The notes under the pieces: generated by a model
Seen by the model: only the letters and a program-made list of their open reading frames with translations
Told to the model about the DNA's origin: nothing
The model's database searches: none
In this document: one piece after another, positions 8,990-18,986 of the stretch
Position numbering within the stretch: position 1 is the first letter of the stretch
Layout of the letters: every line of letters begins with the position of its first letter
Program-made: the position numbers and the translations under genes
DNA from: Microvirga sp. VF16
GTDB lineage: Bacteria > Pseudomonadota > Alphaproteobacteria > Rhizobiales > Beijerinckiaceae
Reading direction: 5' to 3'
NCBI RefSeq assembly: GCF_016864375.1
Contig: NZ_CP069354.1
Coordinates: 3,755,501 to 3,819,500, forward strand
DNA length: 64,000 nucleotides

Positions 8990-9532
8990 TCAAGCTGCAT
9001 CCGCCAGTTCGTCCTCATCCGCCATGGGACGGGCTGGCGCAGGCCGGGGTTTGGGAGTACGCGGGCGGGACGGCTGCTTCTTTTTCCCCTTGGCGGGCTT
9101 CGCCTTGCCGCTCACCCCTTTCCACCAGCCCTGCCAGCTCCAGGCCCCTGCCCCCACTAGGCCATAGAAGAGGAGACCGGCCAGAACCCCGAGATGAGAC
9201 AGGAAGATCGCCTGCTCGGCCTGGCGGTTCAGGCCGCCATAATCCCAGAAGCGATGCATCGTGCCGGTCGTCACCACCAAAGCGGCAATGAGAACGGAGG
9301 CACTCAGGCGCGGCGCGAATCCGAAGATCAGGGCCAGCGGCCCGAACACCTCGGCGAGGACGATCAGGGTCGCCACCACATCGCCATAGGGCATCCCCTT
9401 GAGGGTCAGCGTGGCGGCAAGCCCGGAAATATTCGAAAGGCGCCCAATGGCAGCCGGCAGAAAGCAGCCCGCCAGCAGCAGGCGGTTCAGCAGCAGAATC
9501 CCGTTGACGCCCGCTCCTCTGTCCTCGCCCAT
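8990..9532 (-). CDS. DoxX family membrane protein
   Basis: A 180-residue protein with four hydrophobic helices (about residues 8-28, 45-68, 71-90 and 112-133) and the DoxX pattern of an N-terminal LLLNRLLLAGCFL helix and a later TMHRFWDY block. The C-terminal 45 residues are a Lys/Pro/Arg-rich cytoplasmic tail ending in acidic residues. The start at 9532 is supported by GGAGGG seven bases upstream, rather than the GTG at 9547. DoxX proteins are loosely linked to redox and thiosulfate metabolism; no specific role can be assigned. Confidence 0.82.
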   Translation of the reverse strand: MGEDRGAGVNGILLLNRLLLAGCFLPAAIGRLSNISGLAATLTLKGMPYGDVVATLIVLAEVFGPLALIFGFAPRLSASVLIAALVVTTGTMHRFWDYGGLNRQAEQAIFLSHLGVLAGLLFYGLVGAGAWSWQGWWKGVSGKAKPAKGKKKQPSRPRTPKPRPAPARPMADEDELADAA

Positions 9533-9647
9533 GCTTTTGCCCTCCACTCGCCTGCCTAGCGGCGCCGGGAATCGGCCGGCGCCTGACGAGCATTTGAGGC
9601 AGAGGTTCTTAACCCGCCCTTAGCGGCGGGCTGCGATCCACCAGACT

Positions 9648-10640
9648 TTAGAGCTTGAGATTTCTTTCCCGGAGCATCGTCTCCCACCGCAGGGTGTGTT
9701 CCACGATGGTGTCGAGATCGTCATGACGCGGGGCCCATCCCAATTTGGACCGGATGCGGGTCGAATCCGCCACGATGGTCACCGGGTCGCCCGCGCGCCG
9801 CGGCCCGATCCGCGCATCCACCGGCTTGCCCGAGACCCGCCGCACCGTCTCGATGACCTCGGAGACGGAATAGCCGTGCCCGTAGCCGCAATTCATGATG
9901 AGGCTTTCACCCCCACTATCGAGATGGGCCAGGGCCTGCATGTGAGCCGCGATCAGATCGCTCACATGGATGTAGTCGCGGATACAGGTGCCGTCTGGCG
10001 TCGGATAATCCGTGCCGAAGACTTCCATGTGGGACCGCATGCCGAGCGCCGTCTGAACCGCCACCTTGATCAGATGAGTGGCATTCGCCGTCGACTGACC
10101 ATGGCGCATCAGCGGATCGGCGCCTGCGACGTTGAAATAGCGCAGGACCACGTAGCGCATATCATGGGCCGCTGCGATGTCCCGCAGCATCACTTCGGTC
10201 AGCTGCTTTGAGCTGCCGTAAGGTGACAGAGGACCCAAAGGCGCGTTCTCATCGATTGGCTTGTCGGAGGTGTCGCCGTAGACGGCAGCCGTGGACGAGA
10301 ACACGAATTTCTTGATGCCGGCCGCAACAGCCGCAGCCATGAGCGAGCGGCTCTTGACGGTGTTGTTCAGATAATAGCCCAGCGGATCGGAGACGGATTC
10401 CGGTACCACGAGCTTAGCGGCGAAATGGGCGATGGCATCAATCTGATGCAGTTGAAGCGTCCGCAGAACCAACTCGTAATCGCCCACGTCGCCGACGACG
10501 AGAGGTACGCCGTCCGGAACCGACCAGCGGAAGCCGGTCGACAGGTTGTCGAACACGATCGGCTTATGGCCCGCATCGAGCAGGGCCAGATCCATATGGC
10601 CTCCGATATACCCTGCCCCGCCTGTTACGAGAACGTTCAT
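9648..10640 (-). CDS. galE: UDP-glucose 4-epimerase
   Basis: A 330-residue short-chain dehydrogenase fold enzyme that interconverts UDP-glucose and UDP-galactose with bound NAD. The Rossmann motif is TGGAGYIGGH, the catalytic Ser and Tyr-x3-Lys are in FSSTAAVYG and SPYGSSK, and the substrate block RYFNVAGAD follows. The usual GYIGSHMV reads GYIGGHMD here, a small deviation outside the three glycines. It is monocistronic. It supplies galactosyl donors for surface polysaccharides. Confidence 0.93.
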   Translation of the reverse strand: MNVLVTGGAGYIGGHMDLALLDAGHKPIVFDNLSTGFRWSVPDGVPLVVGDVGDYELVLRTLQLHQIDAIAHFAAKLVVPESVSDPLGYYLNNTVKSRSLMAAAVAAGIKKFVFSSTAAVYGDTSDKPIDENAPLGPLSPYGSSKQLTEVMLRDIAAAHDMRYVVLRYFNVAGADPLMRHGQSTANATHLIKVAVQTALGMRSHMEVFGTDYPTPDGTCIRDYIHVSDLIAAHMQALAHLDSGGESLIMNCGYGHGYSVSEVIETVRRVSGKPVDARIGPRRAGDPVTIVADSTRIRSKLGWAPRHDDLDTIVEHTLRWETMLRERNLKL

Positions 10641-10756
10641 GGGATCTCCTGAAAACCCTGCTTAACGTTTCACCATGCTGGCTTTATTGGCTCTAGATTT
10701 CTAGATCAAGTTGAGATCAAGGGAAGGCTAGCGGGTCGATTTTGAAAGGGTGCGGA

Positions 10757-11062
10757 ATGGATGACCGCAAGGAATACTGGTGGGTTCAACATGAGGCTAT
10801 GGTTCAGCCGGCCGAGGTCGAATTCGTCGGCGGCATTCCCGTGAGCTTCAGGTTCATCGGAATGGCCGACAGCATTCCCGCCGCATCGGCCGAGCTGATC
10901 GAGCGTCTGCCCGCTCCTCCGATGCCGGTCATCAGACCTCACATACCGCAACCACCGGCAACCGGACCGCAGCGAAGCGGTTCCTGGCTATGGCTCATCG
11001 GCATTCTTCTGCTGATCCTCGTCGCCCAATGCTCAGGGCAGCTTTACGACCTCATCAAATGA
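10757..11062 (+). CDS. Small hypothetical membrane-anchored protein
   Basis: A 101-residue protein of unknown function. An N-terminal soluble part containing tryptophans and a strand-like VEFVGGIPVSFRFIGMADSIP block leads to a Pro-rich linker (residues about 54-75) and one C-terminal membrane helix (about 78-95). The layout suggests a tail-anchored protein. The start at 10757 has AAAGGG six bases upstream. It is divergent from galE. No family was recognised. Confidence 0.6.
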   Translation: MDDRKEYWWVQHEAMVQPAEVEFVGGIPVSFRFIGMADSIPAASAELIERLPAPPMPVIRPHIPQPPATGPQRSGSWLWLIGILLLILVAQCSGQLYDLIK

Positions 11063-11529
11063 AGGCCTGTGCGCAGGCTTATCGATATAGGTATAGGGAT
11101 ACTATCAAAAAGGCTTCATCCCGTTTGAGGTAGGTCTATACTTCAACAGCATTACAGCTGTTCACGACACCCGATTCATTAACTCCGAATTGCCTCGCGC
11201 GTATAAAATAGATCCATTTCACTTTGCCGGATATGCCTATTTAATTCTGAGTAATCAGGCCGATACCGCAGAGGAAAACGCCCCGATGCTCATGACTTCA
11301 AGCGAGACGGAATCCGATCCCGTCTCGAAGATCCGGATGGATAACCTGCCCTTGCGGCAGAATCGTTTCTTCAGATCAATAACGACGCAGATCTGAACGC
11401 CGCCGCTCCGCTAGCGGCCATTTCAAGAACAATCGGCTTTCGCAATGCGCGCACCGGAGATGCTCTGGTGACGATGGCGCTCACGCACGCCCTCGCTCGC
11501 GCATCTCCAAACATGTAAGGATTTTCATA
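11063..11529. other. 467-bp intergenic region upstream of the AlgE-like gene
   Basis: The region is visibly more AT-rich than its surroundings, as expected for a promoter. An inverted repeat AACAGC-N6-GCTGTT sits at 11145-11162 and could be an operator. A 68-codon open frame (11190-11396) has no convincing ribosome binding site or family features and is not called. The last 15 bp before the gene lack a strong Shine-Dalgarno (AAGGATTTTC). Confidence 0.4.
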
Positions 11530-14445
11530 ATGCCGACCATTTTGGTGACCAACCCGACGACCAATGCGGCGGACAACGTAGAGAAGATCAAGGCCGCCAT
11601 CGAAGCAGCCCATCAGCAATATATGGCGGACCCTTCCGCGGGTCGGGTGACGGTCCAGCTCGCCGCGGGAACCTGGGTTGTCACGGGCGACAAGAACAAC
11701 GCTTCGAAAGGTGCCATCGAGCTTCTCTCCGGGGTCGAGCTGACCGGCTCAGGCGTGCGTGAAACGGTCATCAAGCTCGAAGATGGCTTCAATGCGAGAC
11801 TCAACGGCATCGTTCGCACCGCACTGGAGACAGTCGACAACGTCAAAGTCTCGAACCTCGTCATCGATGGCAACCGCGCCAACAATGTGGGTCACCAGGC
11901 AGGCTTCATTTGCGGCATCAAGGAAGATGGATCCGGTCGGACACAAACCAACATCACGATCGACGGTGTCGAGGTGATGAATTGTACGGCTTACGGAATC
12001 AACCCGCACGAGATCACGTATAATATGATCGTCAAGAACTCCATTGCTCACAACAATGGCCTCGACGGCTTCGTGGCGGATGCGGTCTTCGGCGGCGAAT
12101 ACGCAAACAACACTTCCTATGACAACGATCGTCATGGATTCAACATTCAAAACGAGACGAAGAATCTCATTCTGAGAGAAAATGTCGCATACGATAACGG
12201 CTACCGCTACATGTTCAACGGTGAGCTCGCCGGGGGCGCCGGTATCACCATTCAGCGCGGGAATATCCCTCCGGTCGGTTCGACGGTCATCCCATGGGTG
12301 TCCGACATCCAGATCATCGGCGGTTCATACTACAACAACGGAAAGGAAGGCATCCTCGTCAAACTGTCGGAGAAGATCACGATCACCGATGCCGATATCT
12401 TTGGCAACCAGCGACAGGGTGTGAGGATCGAAGGCTCAAAGAACGTGACTGTCGACGGGAGCCGGATCTACAACAACTCGCAGGAAGGCGACGGCCTTTA
12501 CGACGAGGTCAATATTCGACTGCGTTTCGACGACGACTATTCCCAGCAGACCTACTATTCGCTCAACACGAAAATCATCAACAATCAGATCTACTCCGAT
12601 GGCGCCATCAACGCCCGCTATGGTGTCCGGGAGGAGCCGACGAACGACGACAACGGGCCGACCAATACCTTCCTGCAGAACAACACGTTCTACGGCATGA
12701 ATTCAGGATCCGTGTCCGTTCCGGGCTTTCTCAATCCTGTCGTCGGCACGGTCGGCAACGACTTTGTGCTGGGCACCGATGGCGGCGATGAGATGAGAGG
12801 TCTCGCCGGCAACGACGTCTACACGGTGAACCATTCGACCGACGTCGTGATCGAACAGGCGAGTGAAGGTGAGGACCACGTCGTTGCCTCCGTCAAGTTC
12901 ACACTGGGCGCCAATGTCGAACACCTGACGCTGGTCGGGGCCGCTCCCATCAACGGCACGGGCAACGAACTTGCCAACAAGCTGACGGGCAATGCTGCCG
13001 TCAACGAACTGAAGGGCCTCGGCGGGAATGACATTCTCGACGGCGGCGCCGGTGATGACAATCTCCAGGGCGGCGACGGCAACGACATCTATTATGTTGA
13101 TTCCGCCGGTGACGTGATCGTCGAGAAGGAAAACCTGGGCGCCGGCGGCACGGACACAGTCTACACCACGGCCAGCTACACGCTTTCGAAGGACGTCGAA
13201 AATCTTGTCTTGTCGGGCTCGGCCCACATCAATGCCATCGGCAATGCTTCTGCCAACGTTCTGACCGGAAATTCAGGCAACAACATTCTCGACGGTCAGG
13301 CCGGCGCCGACCTCATGACAGGCGGATTGGGGAACGACACCTACTACGTCAATCATTCCGGCGACACCGTCGCCGAGAATGCCGACGGCGGCACGGATAC
13401 GGTCTACAGTTCCATTTCCTATGTGCTTGCCCCGAATGTCGAGAACCTCATCCTCCAGGGCTTCGCCGCTCTCAACGGGACAGGCAACACCCTCGCCAAC
13501 TTCATTGTCGGCAATGATGGAGCCAACAAACTTTCGGGTGGGCTTGGAAATGACACGCTCCAGGGCGGGCTCGGAGACGATACCATTGATGGCGGAGCCG
13601 ATACCGACACGGTGGTCTATGCAGGCACGCGCGCCAGCTACGCGCTAAACGGCACTCTCGTAGATCGAACCGTGTCCAGCGCTGAGGGCGCAGATACGCT
13701 CAAGAATGTCGAAATTATCCAGTTCTCCGACGGTCGCCTCGTCGGCGAGGTGTGGCAGCCGGGTGTCGTCCTGCCCAATAATCCTGGCAATCCGAACACG
13801 CCCAGCAATCCCAGCAATCCTGCAATCCCAGTCGAGACCCGTGTCGGCTCGTCACGATCCGAAAACCTTCTCGGCAATGAAAACATCAACTTCATCAAGG
13901 GAATGGGCGGCAATGACGTGATCATGGGCCGTGGGGCGGACGACAGGCTCTATGGTGGCTCCGGAAACGACTCAATCAATGGCGGTGCAGGCCACGATCG
14001 TCTCTACGGCGATGCCGGAAAGGACAGAATTTCCGGAAGCACCGGCGACGACACCATCTACGGCGGCGCCAGCAACGATACGCTCTACGGCAATTCAGGC
14101 TGGGACACGTTCGTCTTCAATACCAGGTTGGGAACGGCGAAGACCGATCGCGCATACAACTTCGACTCAGTCAAGGATTTCAACGTCACGTTCGACAGCT
14201 TCTGGCTCGACAACGCCGTCTTCAAGAAGCTCGGAAGCGGGATATCATCCAACCCGAAGCAACTGAACAAGGAGTTCTTCGTCACAGGCACCAAGGCGCG
14301 TGAGAAGGACGACTACCTCATCTACAACAAGAAGACCGGCGTTCTCAGTTACGACGCCGACGGGTCGGGCTCCAAGGAGGCCGTGGAATTCGCGCAACTC
14401 TCCAAGAATCTCAAGCTGGCCTACAAGGACTTCTTCGTCATCTGA
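11530..14445 (+). CDS. Secreted AlgE-type mannuronan C5-epimerase homologue with RTX repeats
   Basis: A 971-residue protein with no signal peptide. Residues 1-395 form a right-handed parallel beta-helix module matching Azotobacter AlgE epimerases. Tyr155, His160, Asp184 and Arg201 line up with AlgE4 Tyr149, His154, Asp178 and Arg195 at a constant offset of six. At the AlgE4 Asp152 position this protein has Asn158, so the DPHE motif reads NPHE. Residues about 405-745 are three diverged repeats of roughly 110 residues with GGxGxDxL calcium-binding nonapeptides. An Asn/Pro/Ser linker follows (about 750-768), then a final RTX block (775-860). The C-terminus ends in KDFFVI, as in type I secretion substrates. 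Known relatives convert mannuronate to guluronate in alginate. No alginate synthesis genes are nearby, so substrate and activity are open. Confidence 0.85.
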   Translation: MPTILVTNPTTNAADNVEKIKAAIEAAHQQYMADPSAGRVTVQLAAGTWVVTGDKNNASKGAIELLSGVELTGSGVRETVIKLEDGFNARLNGIVRTALETVDNVKVSNLVIDGNRANNVGHQAGFICGIKEDGSGRTQTNITIDGVEVMNCTAYGINPHEITYNMIVKNSIAHNNGLDGFVADAVFGGEYANNTSYDNDRHGFNIQNETKNLILRENVAYDNGYRYMFNGELAGGAGITIQRGNIPPVGSTVIPWVSDIQIIGGSYYNNGKEGILVKLSEKITITDADIFGNQRQGVRIEGSKNVTVDGSRIYNNSQEGDGLYDEVNIRLRFDDDYSQQTYYSLNTKIINNQIYSDGAINARYGVREEPTNDDNGPTNTFLQNNTFYGMNSGSVSVPGFLNPVVGTVGNDFVLGTDGGDEMRGLAGNDVYTVNHSTDVVIEQASEGEDHVVASVKFTLGANVEHLTLVGAAPINGTGNELANKLTGNAAVNELKGLGGNDILDGGAGDDNLQGGDGNDIYYVDSAGDVIVEKENLGAGGTDTVYTTASYTLSKDVENLVLSGSAHINAIGNASANVLTGNSGNNILDGQAGADLMTGGLGNDTYYVNHSGDTVAENADGGTDTVYSSISYVLAPNVENLILQGFAALNGTGNTLANFIVGNDGANKLSGGLGNDTLQGGLGDDTIDGGADTDTVVYAGTRASYALNGTLVDRTVSSAEGADTLKNVEIIQFSDGRLVGEVWQPGVVLPNNPGNPNTPSNPSNPAIPVETRVGSSRSENLLGNENINFIKGMGGNDVIMGRGADDRLYGGSGNDSINGGAGHDRLYGDAGKDRISGSTGDDTIYGGASNDTLYGNSGWDTFVFNTRLGTAKTDRAYNFDSVKDFNVTFDSFWLDNAVFKKLGSGISSNPKQLNKEFFVTGTKAREKDDYLIYNKKTGVLSYDADGSGSKEAVEFAQLSKNLKLAYKDFFVI

Positions 14446-14460
14446 TTACTCGGATCGAAA

Positions 14461-14489
14461 GAAGGCCCCGGCGCAGGCGCGGGGCCTTC
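14461..14489 (+). terminator. Hairpin downstream of the AlgE-like gene
   Basis: A perfect 10-bp GC-rich stem (14461-14470 with 14480-14489) and 9-nt loop begin 15 bp after the stop codon. They are followed by TCATTCT, a weak T-tract. It also lies between convergent genes. Confidence 0.6.
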
Positions 14490-14532
14490 TCATTCTGACC
14501 TGCTTGAGCAGAACCACTCGCTGAAACCGCCC

Positions 14533-15117
14533 TCAGCGGACGGCGGCGAGACGCACCGGCTCGCGGCTGCGTATCTGCTCGACTCGCTGACTCAGCACAG
14601 CCGAGAGCTGTGCGGCAGCCGTCGAGGCGCGTTCGCGCACGGCAGCATCCACGAGCGTGCCATCGATGAAATTACTCTCGCTCGCATAGACGGCGGTCGG
14701 AATGGTAAGCGCTTCGAAGAAGCCGAAGAGCGGGCGCAGATAATGCTCGACCACGAGGGCATGGCGCAATCCGCCGCCTGTGGCGGTCAGCAGAACGGGC
14801 ACATCCTTCAGGGCATCTGGCTCGACGAGATCGAACAGGTGCTTGAACAGGCCCGTATAGGATCCCTTGAAGACGGGCGTTCCGACGATTAGGGCATCCG
14901 CGGTCTCGATATCTTTGAGAACACGCGCGGCATCCGGCGGCAATTGTGAGCGCGAGAAGGCAGCGCCCAGCCCGGATCCGATCTCCACCAGATCGTGGAC
15001 AATGAAGTCGATCGATCTTGTCCGCCCGATCTCGGCTCCGAGAACTTCGACAAGAGACCGTGTCTTCGAGGGACGGCGAAAGCTGCCGGCGATGCCGACG
15101 ATCCGAGGGTGCGCCAT
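14533..15117 (-). CDS. msuE: NAD(P)H-dependent FMN reductase, MsuE/SsuE type
   Basis: A 194-residue flavodoxin-fold reductase. The phosphate-binding loop is GSFRRPSKTRSL and the family block GTPVFKGSYTGLFKHLFDLV is intact, followed by LTATGGGLRHALVVE. These enzymes supply reduced FMN to two-component monooxygenases such as alkanesulfonate and methanesulfonate oxygenases. No monooxygenase gene lies next to it here. The start at 15117 has AAGGG eight bases upstream. Facing a cystathionine gene pair, it fits a sulfur-related neighbourhood. Confidence 0.82.
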   Translation of the reverse strand: MAHPRIVGIAGSFRRPSKTRSLVEVLGAEIGRTRSIDFIVHDLVEIGSGLGAAFSRSQLPPDAARVLKDIETADALIVGTPVFKGSYTGLFKHLFDLVEPDALKDVPVLLTATGGGLRHALVVEHYLRPLFGFFEALTIPTAVYASESNFIDGTLVDAAVRERASTAAAQLSAVLSQRVEQIRSREPVRLAAVR

Positions 15118-15493
15118 GGGAGGAACCCTTTCTGATACGATGAGCAAGGCCTCGCTCTGAGCAACGGATCAATTTTCCGTCACCAGCCTGCGCCGACCAT
15201 GGAACTAACGTCAGGTTCATCCGGCAAATCCGCTCTGTCAATTCGAATGTTCGTTTAAACGAACAGAAAAGAAGGATTTTCTCTTTTCGGGCACTTCGGG
15301 AGATTTCGATTGTCAGGGCGAGAATGGATGCGGGGCCCCCTTAGGGAGACTTAAACCCTTGGGACCAAAGGCAGTGGATTGAAGTTGAATGAAGAGAACG
15401 GCAGGTGACAATCCACATAATGATCTGTAAGGACGCTTCTGTTTCACATCAAAAAAGAAACAAATAATCTATTTTACATTAGAAAGATGCAAA
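15118..15493. other. 376-bp divergent control region
   Basis: The region separates the FMN reductase from the cystathionine beta-synthase gene. It holds the 16-bp palindrome at 15249-15264 and an AT-rich stretch just before the synthase start (15450-15490). No coding frame or recognisable riboswitch was found. Confidence 0.5.
15249..15264. promoter_or_regulatory. Perfect 16-bp palindrome, candidate operator
   Basis: GTTCGTTTAAACGAAC is a perfect inverted repeat in the divergent region. It is about 130 bp upstream of the FMN reductase start and 230 bp upstream of the beta-synthase start. This fits a dimeric TetR/HxlR/ArsR-type repressor site. The cognate regulator is not in the adjacent genes. 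Confidence 0.5.
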
Positions 15494-16866
<1,373 letters not shown>

Positions 16867-16867
<1 letters not shown>

Positions 16868-18027
16868 TGACTGCCCGCAACCAGCTCGATTTCGCCACCC
16901 GCTGCATCCATGCGGGCCAGTCGCCGGATCCCACTACCGGCGCGGTGATGATGCCGATCTACGCCACCTCGACCTTCGCGCAGGAGAGCCCCGGCGTTCA
17001 CAAGGGCTTCGAATATGCCCGCTCGCAGAACCCGACCCGCATGGCTTTCGAGCGCTGCATCGCGGATCTCGAGGGTGGCTCGGCGGCCTTCGCTTTCTCC
17101 TCAGGACTCGCGGCAAGCGCCACCGTGCTCGACATGCTGGAGCAAGGCTCGCACGTCGTCGCCTCCGACGATCTCTATGGTGGCACGCGCCGCCTCTTCG
17201 AGCGCGTGCGCAAGAAGTCGGCCGGACTTGAGATTACCTATGTCGATCTCGGCAACCCCGATGCAGTGAAGGCGGCCCTGCGTCCGAACACCAAGCTCGT
17301 CTGGGTCGAGACGCCCACCAATCCGCTCCTGAAACTTGCCGATCTCGAAGCCATTGCGGCCGCAACGCGCGGACATGGCACGTGGCTCGTCGCTGACAAC
17401 ACCTTCGCGAGTCCTTATGTGCAGCGACCGCTCGAATTCGGCTTCGACATCGTGCTGCATTCCACCACGAAATACCTCAACGGCCATTCCGACATGGTCG
17501 GCGGCGTGGTGATCGTGGATCAGAACCAGGAGGTTCGCGAGAAGATCGCGTTCCTGCAGAACGCAGTCGGCTCCGTCTCCGGCCCCTTCGACAGCTTCCT
17601 GGCCCTGCGCGGTCTCAAGACGCTTTCGCTGCGGATGGAGCGGCACTGCACCTCGGCGCTCAAGATCGCCCAGTTCCTCGAATCCCATCCGGGCGTGGAC
17701 GGCGTGATCTATCCGGGCCTCGCCTCGCATCCCCAACATGAACTTGCCAAGCGTCAGATGCGCGGCTTCGGTGGCATCATCACCGCCCGCATCAAGGGCG
17801 GCCTCGATGGTGCAACGCGTTTCCTGGAGCGCTGCCAGCTCTTCACGCTCGCTGAGAGTCTGGGCGGAGTGGAAAGCCTGATCGAGCATCCGGGGATCAT
17901 GACCCATGCCTCCGTGCCGCCGGACGTACGGGCCGAGCTCGGCATCGACGATGGCCTCGTGCGCCTGTCGGTCGGCATTGAGGATGCGGACGACCTCATT
18001 CAAGATCTGCGCTCGGCTTTGGCTTAA
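16867..18027 (+). CDS. Cystathionine gamma-lyase / gamma-synthase family enzyme
   Basis: A 386-residue Cys/Met-metabolism PLP enzyme. The PLP lysine is in HSTTKYLNGHSDMVGG, and the conserved ETPTNPLLKLADL and VADNTFASPY blocks precede it. Family members include gamma-lyase, gamma-synthase and sulfhydrylases. Coupling to a cystathionine beta-synthase favours the lyase, releasing cysteine, 2-oxobutyrate and ammonia. It is translationally coupled to the upstream gene. Confidence 0.88.
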
Positions 18028-18097
18028 GAGCCAGCTTGATTGACTGCATGTCATCACCGGCCTTGTGCCGGTGATCTCGCTTTGAGAGGTAACGCTG

Positions 18098-18238
18098 CTG
18101 TCATTCCGGGGCCGCGCAGCGGAGCCCGGAATCCATAAACACGACGTCTCAGGAAAGAGTGAGCAGCGTTGCGCCTCTGTCTGCAACGTTAGCGGTTATG
18201 GATTCCGGGCTCTCGCTACGCTCGCCCCGGAATGACAG
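18098..18238. repeat. Long imperfect inverted repeat (intergenic palindrome)
   Basis: Two arms of about 38-40 bases (18098-18137 and 18197-18238) are nearly complementary. The left arm begins CTGTCATTCCGGGG and the right arm ends CCCCGGAATGACAG, separated by about 60 bp. As RNA this would form a long hairpin between the convergent gamma-lyase and hutC genes. The style resembles dispersed repeats of Methylobacteriaceae and related Rhizobiales. Only one copy is present here. Confidence 0.75.
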
Positions 18239-18264
18239 TGGGAGCCGGGGATGACACGCTCCAT

Positions 18265-18969
18265 TCACGCCACCGGCGAGAACCGTCCCACGAGCTGATG
18301 CCTGTCGCCGGGATAGGTGATGCGCGCCTCGGTCACGAAGGCACCCGCCTGCCAAGTGCGTCGCTCCAGCACGAGACAGGCCGTTCCCGTTTGAATCTGC
18401 AGACGCTTCGCCATCACGCTGTCGGCATTGACGGCGCGCACGATGTGCTCCGCATCCGTCCATGGCACGCGTCGCAACAGCCAGGTTCCCGGCGGATCGT
18501 CCTTGAACGTCTCCTCGTCGGCTTCGGGTACAGTGGCGAGGTTGATCAGGCGCTGCTCGAAGGCCTGCGGCACGTCGTCCATGACGTGAAGCGTGGAGAG
18601 GCAGAGCATCTTGGTCCCCGCGGGCAAACCGATCCGCTGCGCGGCGGCGGCATCGATGGGCTCGATGGCACGATACAGGATCTTGAAGCGGTATTCGGTG
18701 CCGGCGCGTGCCGCCTCAAGGGCGAAATCCTGGATCTGCAGCACGGCCTGCTGGTTGCTCGGCTCCGCCACCACCGAGCCTGCCCGGCGCCGGCGCGTGA
18801 TGAGGCCGTTGGCGGCGAGAGTCGAGAGCACCTTGTTCACCGTCATGCGCGAGCAGCCGTATTCGGCCATCAACTCGTGCTCAAACGGGATGCGGTAACC
18901 TGGCGCCCATTCGCCGGACATGATCTTGGCCTCGATATCGTCGCGGATGCGCTGGTGAAGATGTTTCAT
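18265..18969 (-). CDS. hutC: Histidine utilisation repressor HutC (GntR family)
   Basis: A 234-residue regulator. The N-terminal GntR winged HTH (residues 1-72: IPFEHELMAEYGCSRMTVNKVLSTL) is followed by a UTRA ligand-binding domain (about 90-230). HutC represses hut genes until urocanate binds. It lies 17 bp downstream of hutF on the same strand and so shares the divergent hutF/hutI promoter region. That region carries two GTnTAnAC sites matching the HutC-subfamily consensus, which implies autoregulation. Confidence 0.95.
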   Translation of the reverse strand: MKHLHQRIRDDIEAKIMSGEWAPGYRIPFEHELMAEYGCSRMTVNKVLSTLAANGLITRRRRAGSVVAEPSNQQAVLQIQDFALEAARAGTEYRFKILYRAIEPIDAAAAQRIGLPAGTKMLCLSTLHVMDDVPQAFEQRLINLATVPEADEETFKDDPPGTWLLRRVPWTDAEHIVRAVNADSVMAKRLQIQTGTACLVLERRTWQAGAFVTEARITYPGDRHQLVGRFSPVA

Positions 18970-18986
18970 GCCGAACGACGTTTCTC

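Noticed and set aside
11190..11396. A 68-codon frame upstream of the AlgE-like gene
   Set aside because: There is no ribosome binding site, no domain, and the sequence has promoter-like AT content.
15300..15493. Possible SAM-type riboswitch before the cystathionine beta-synthase gene
   Set aside because: I could not find the conserved stems or core of SAM-I or SAM-II; only an AT-rich leader is visible.
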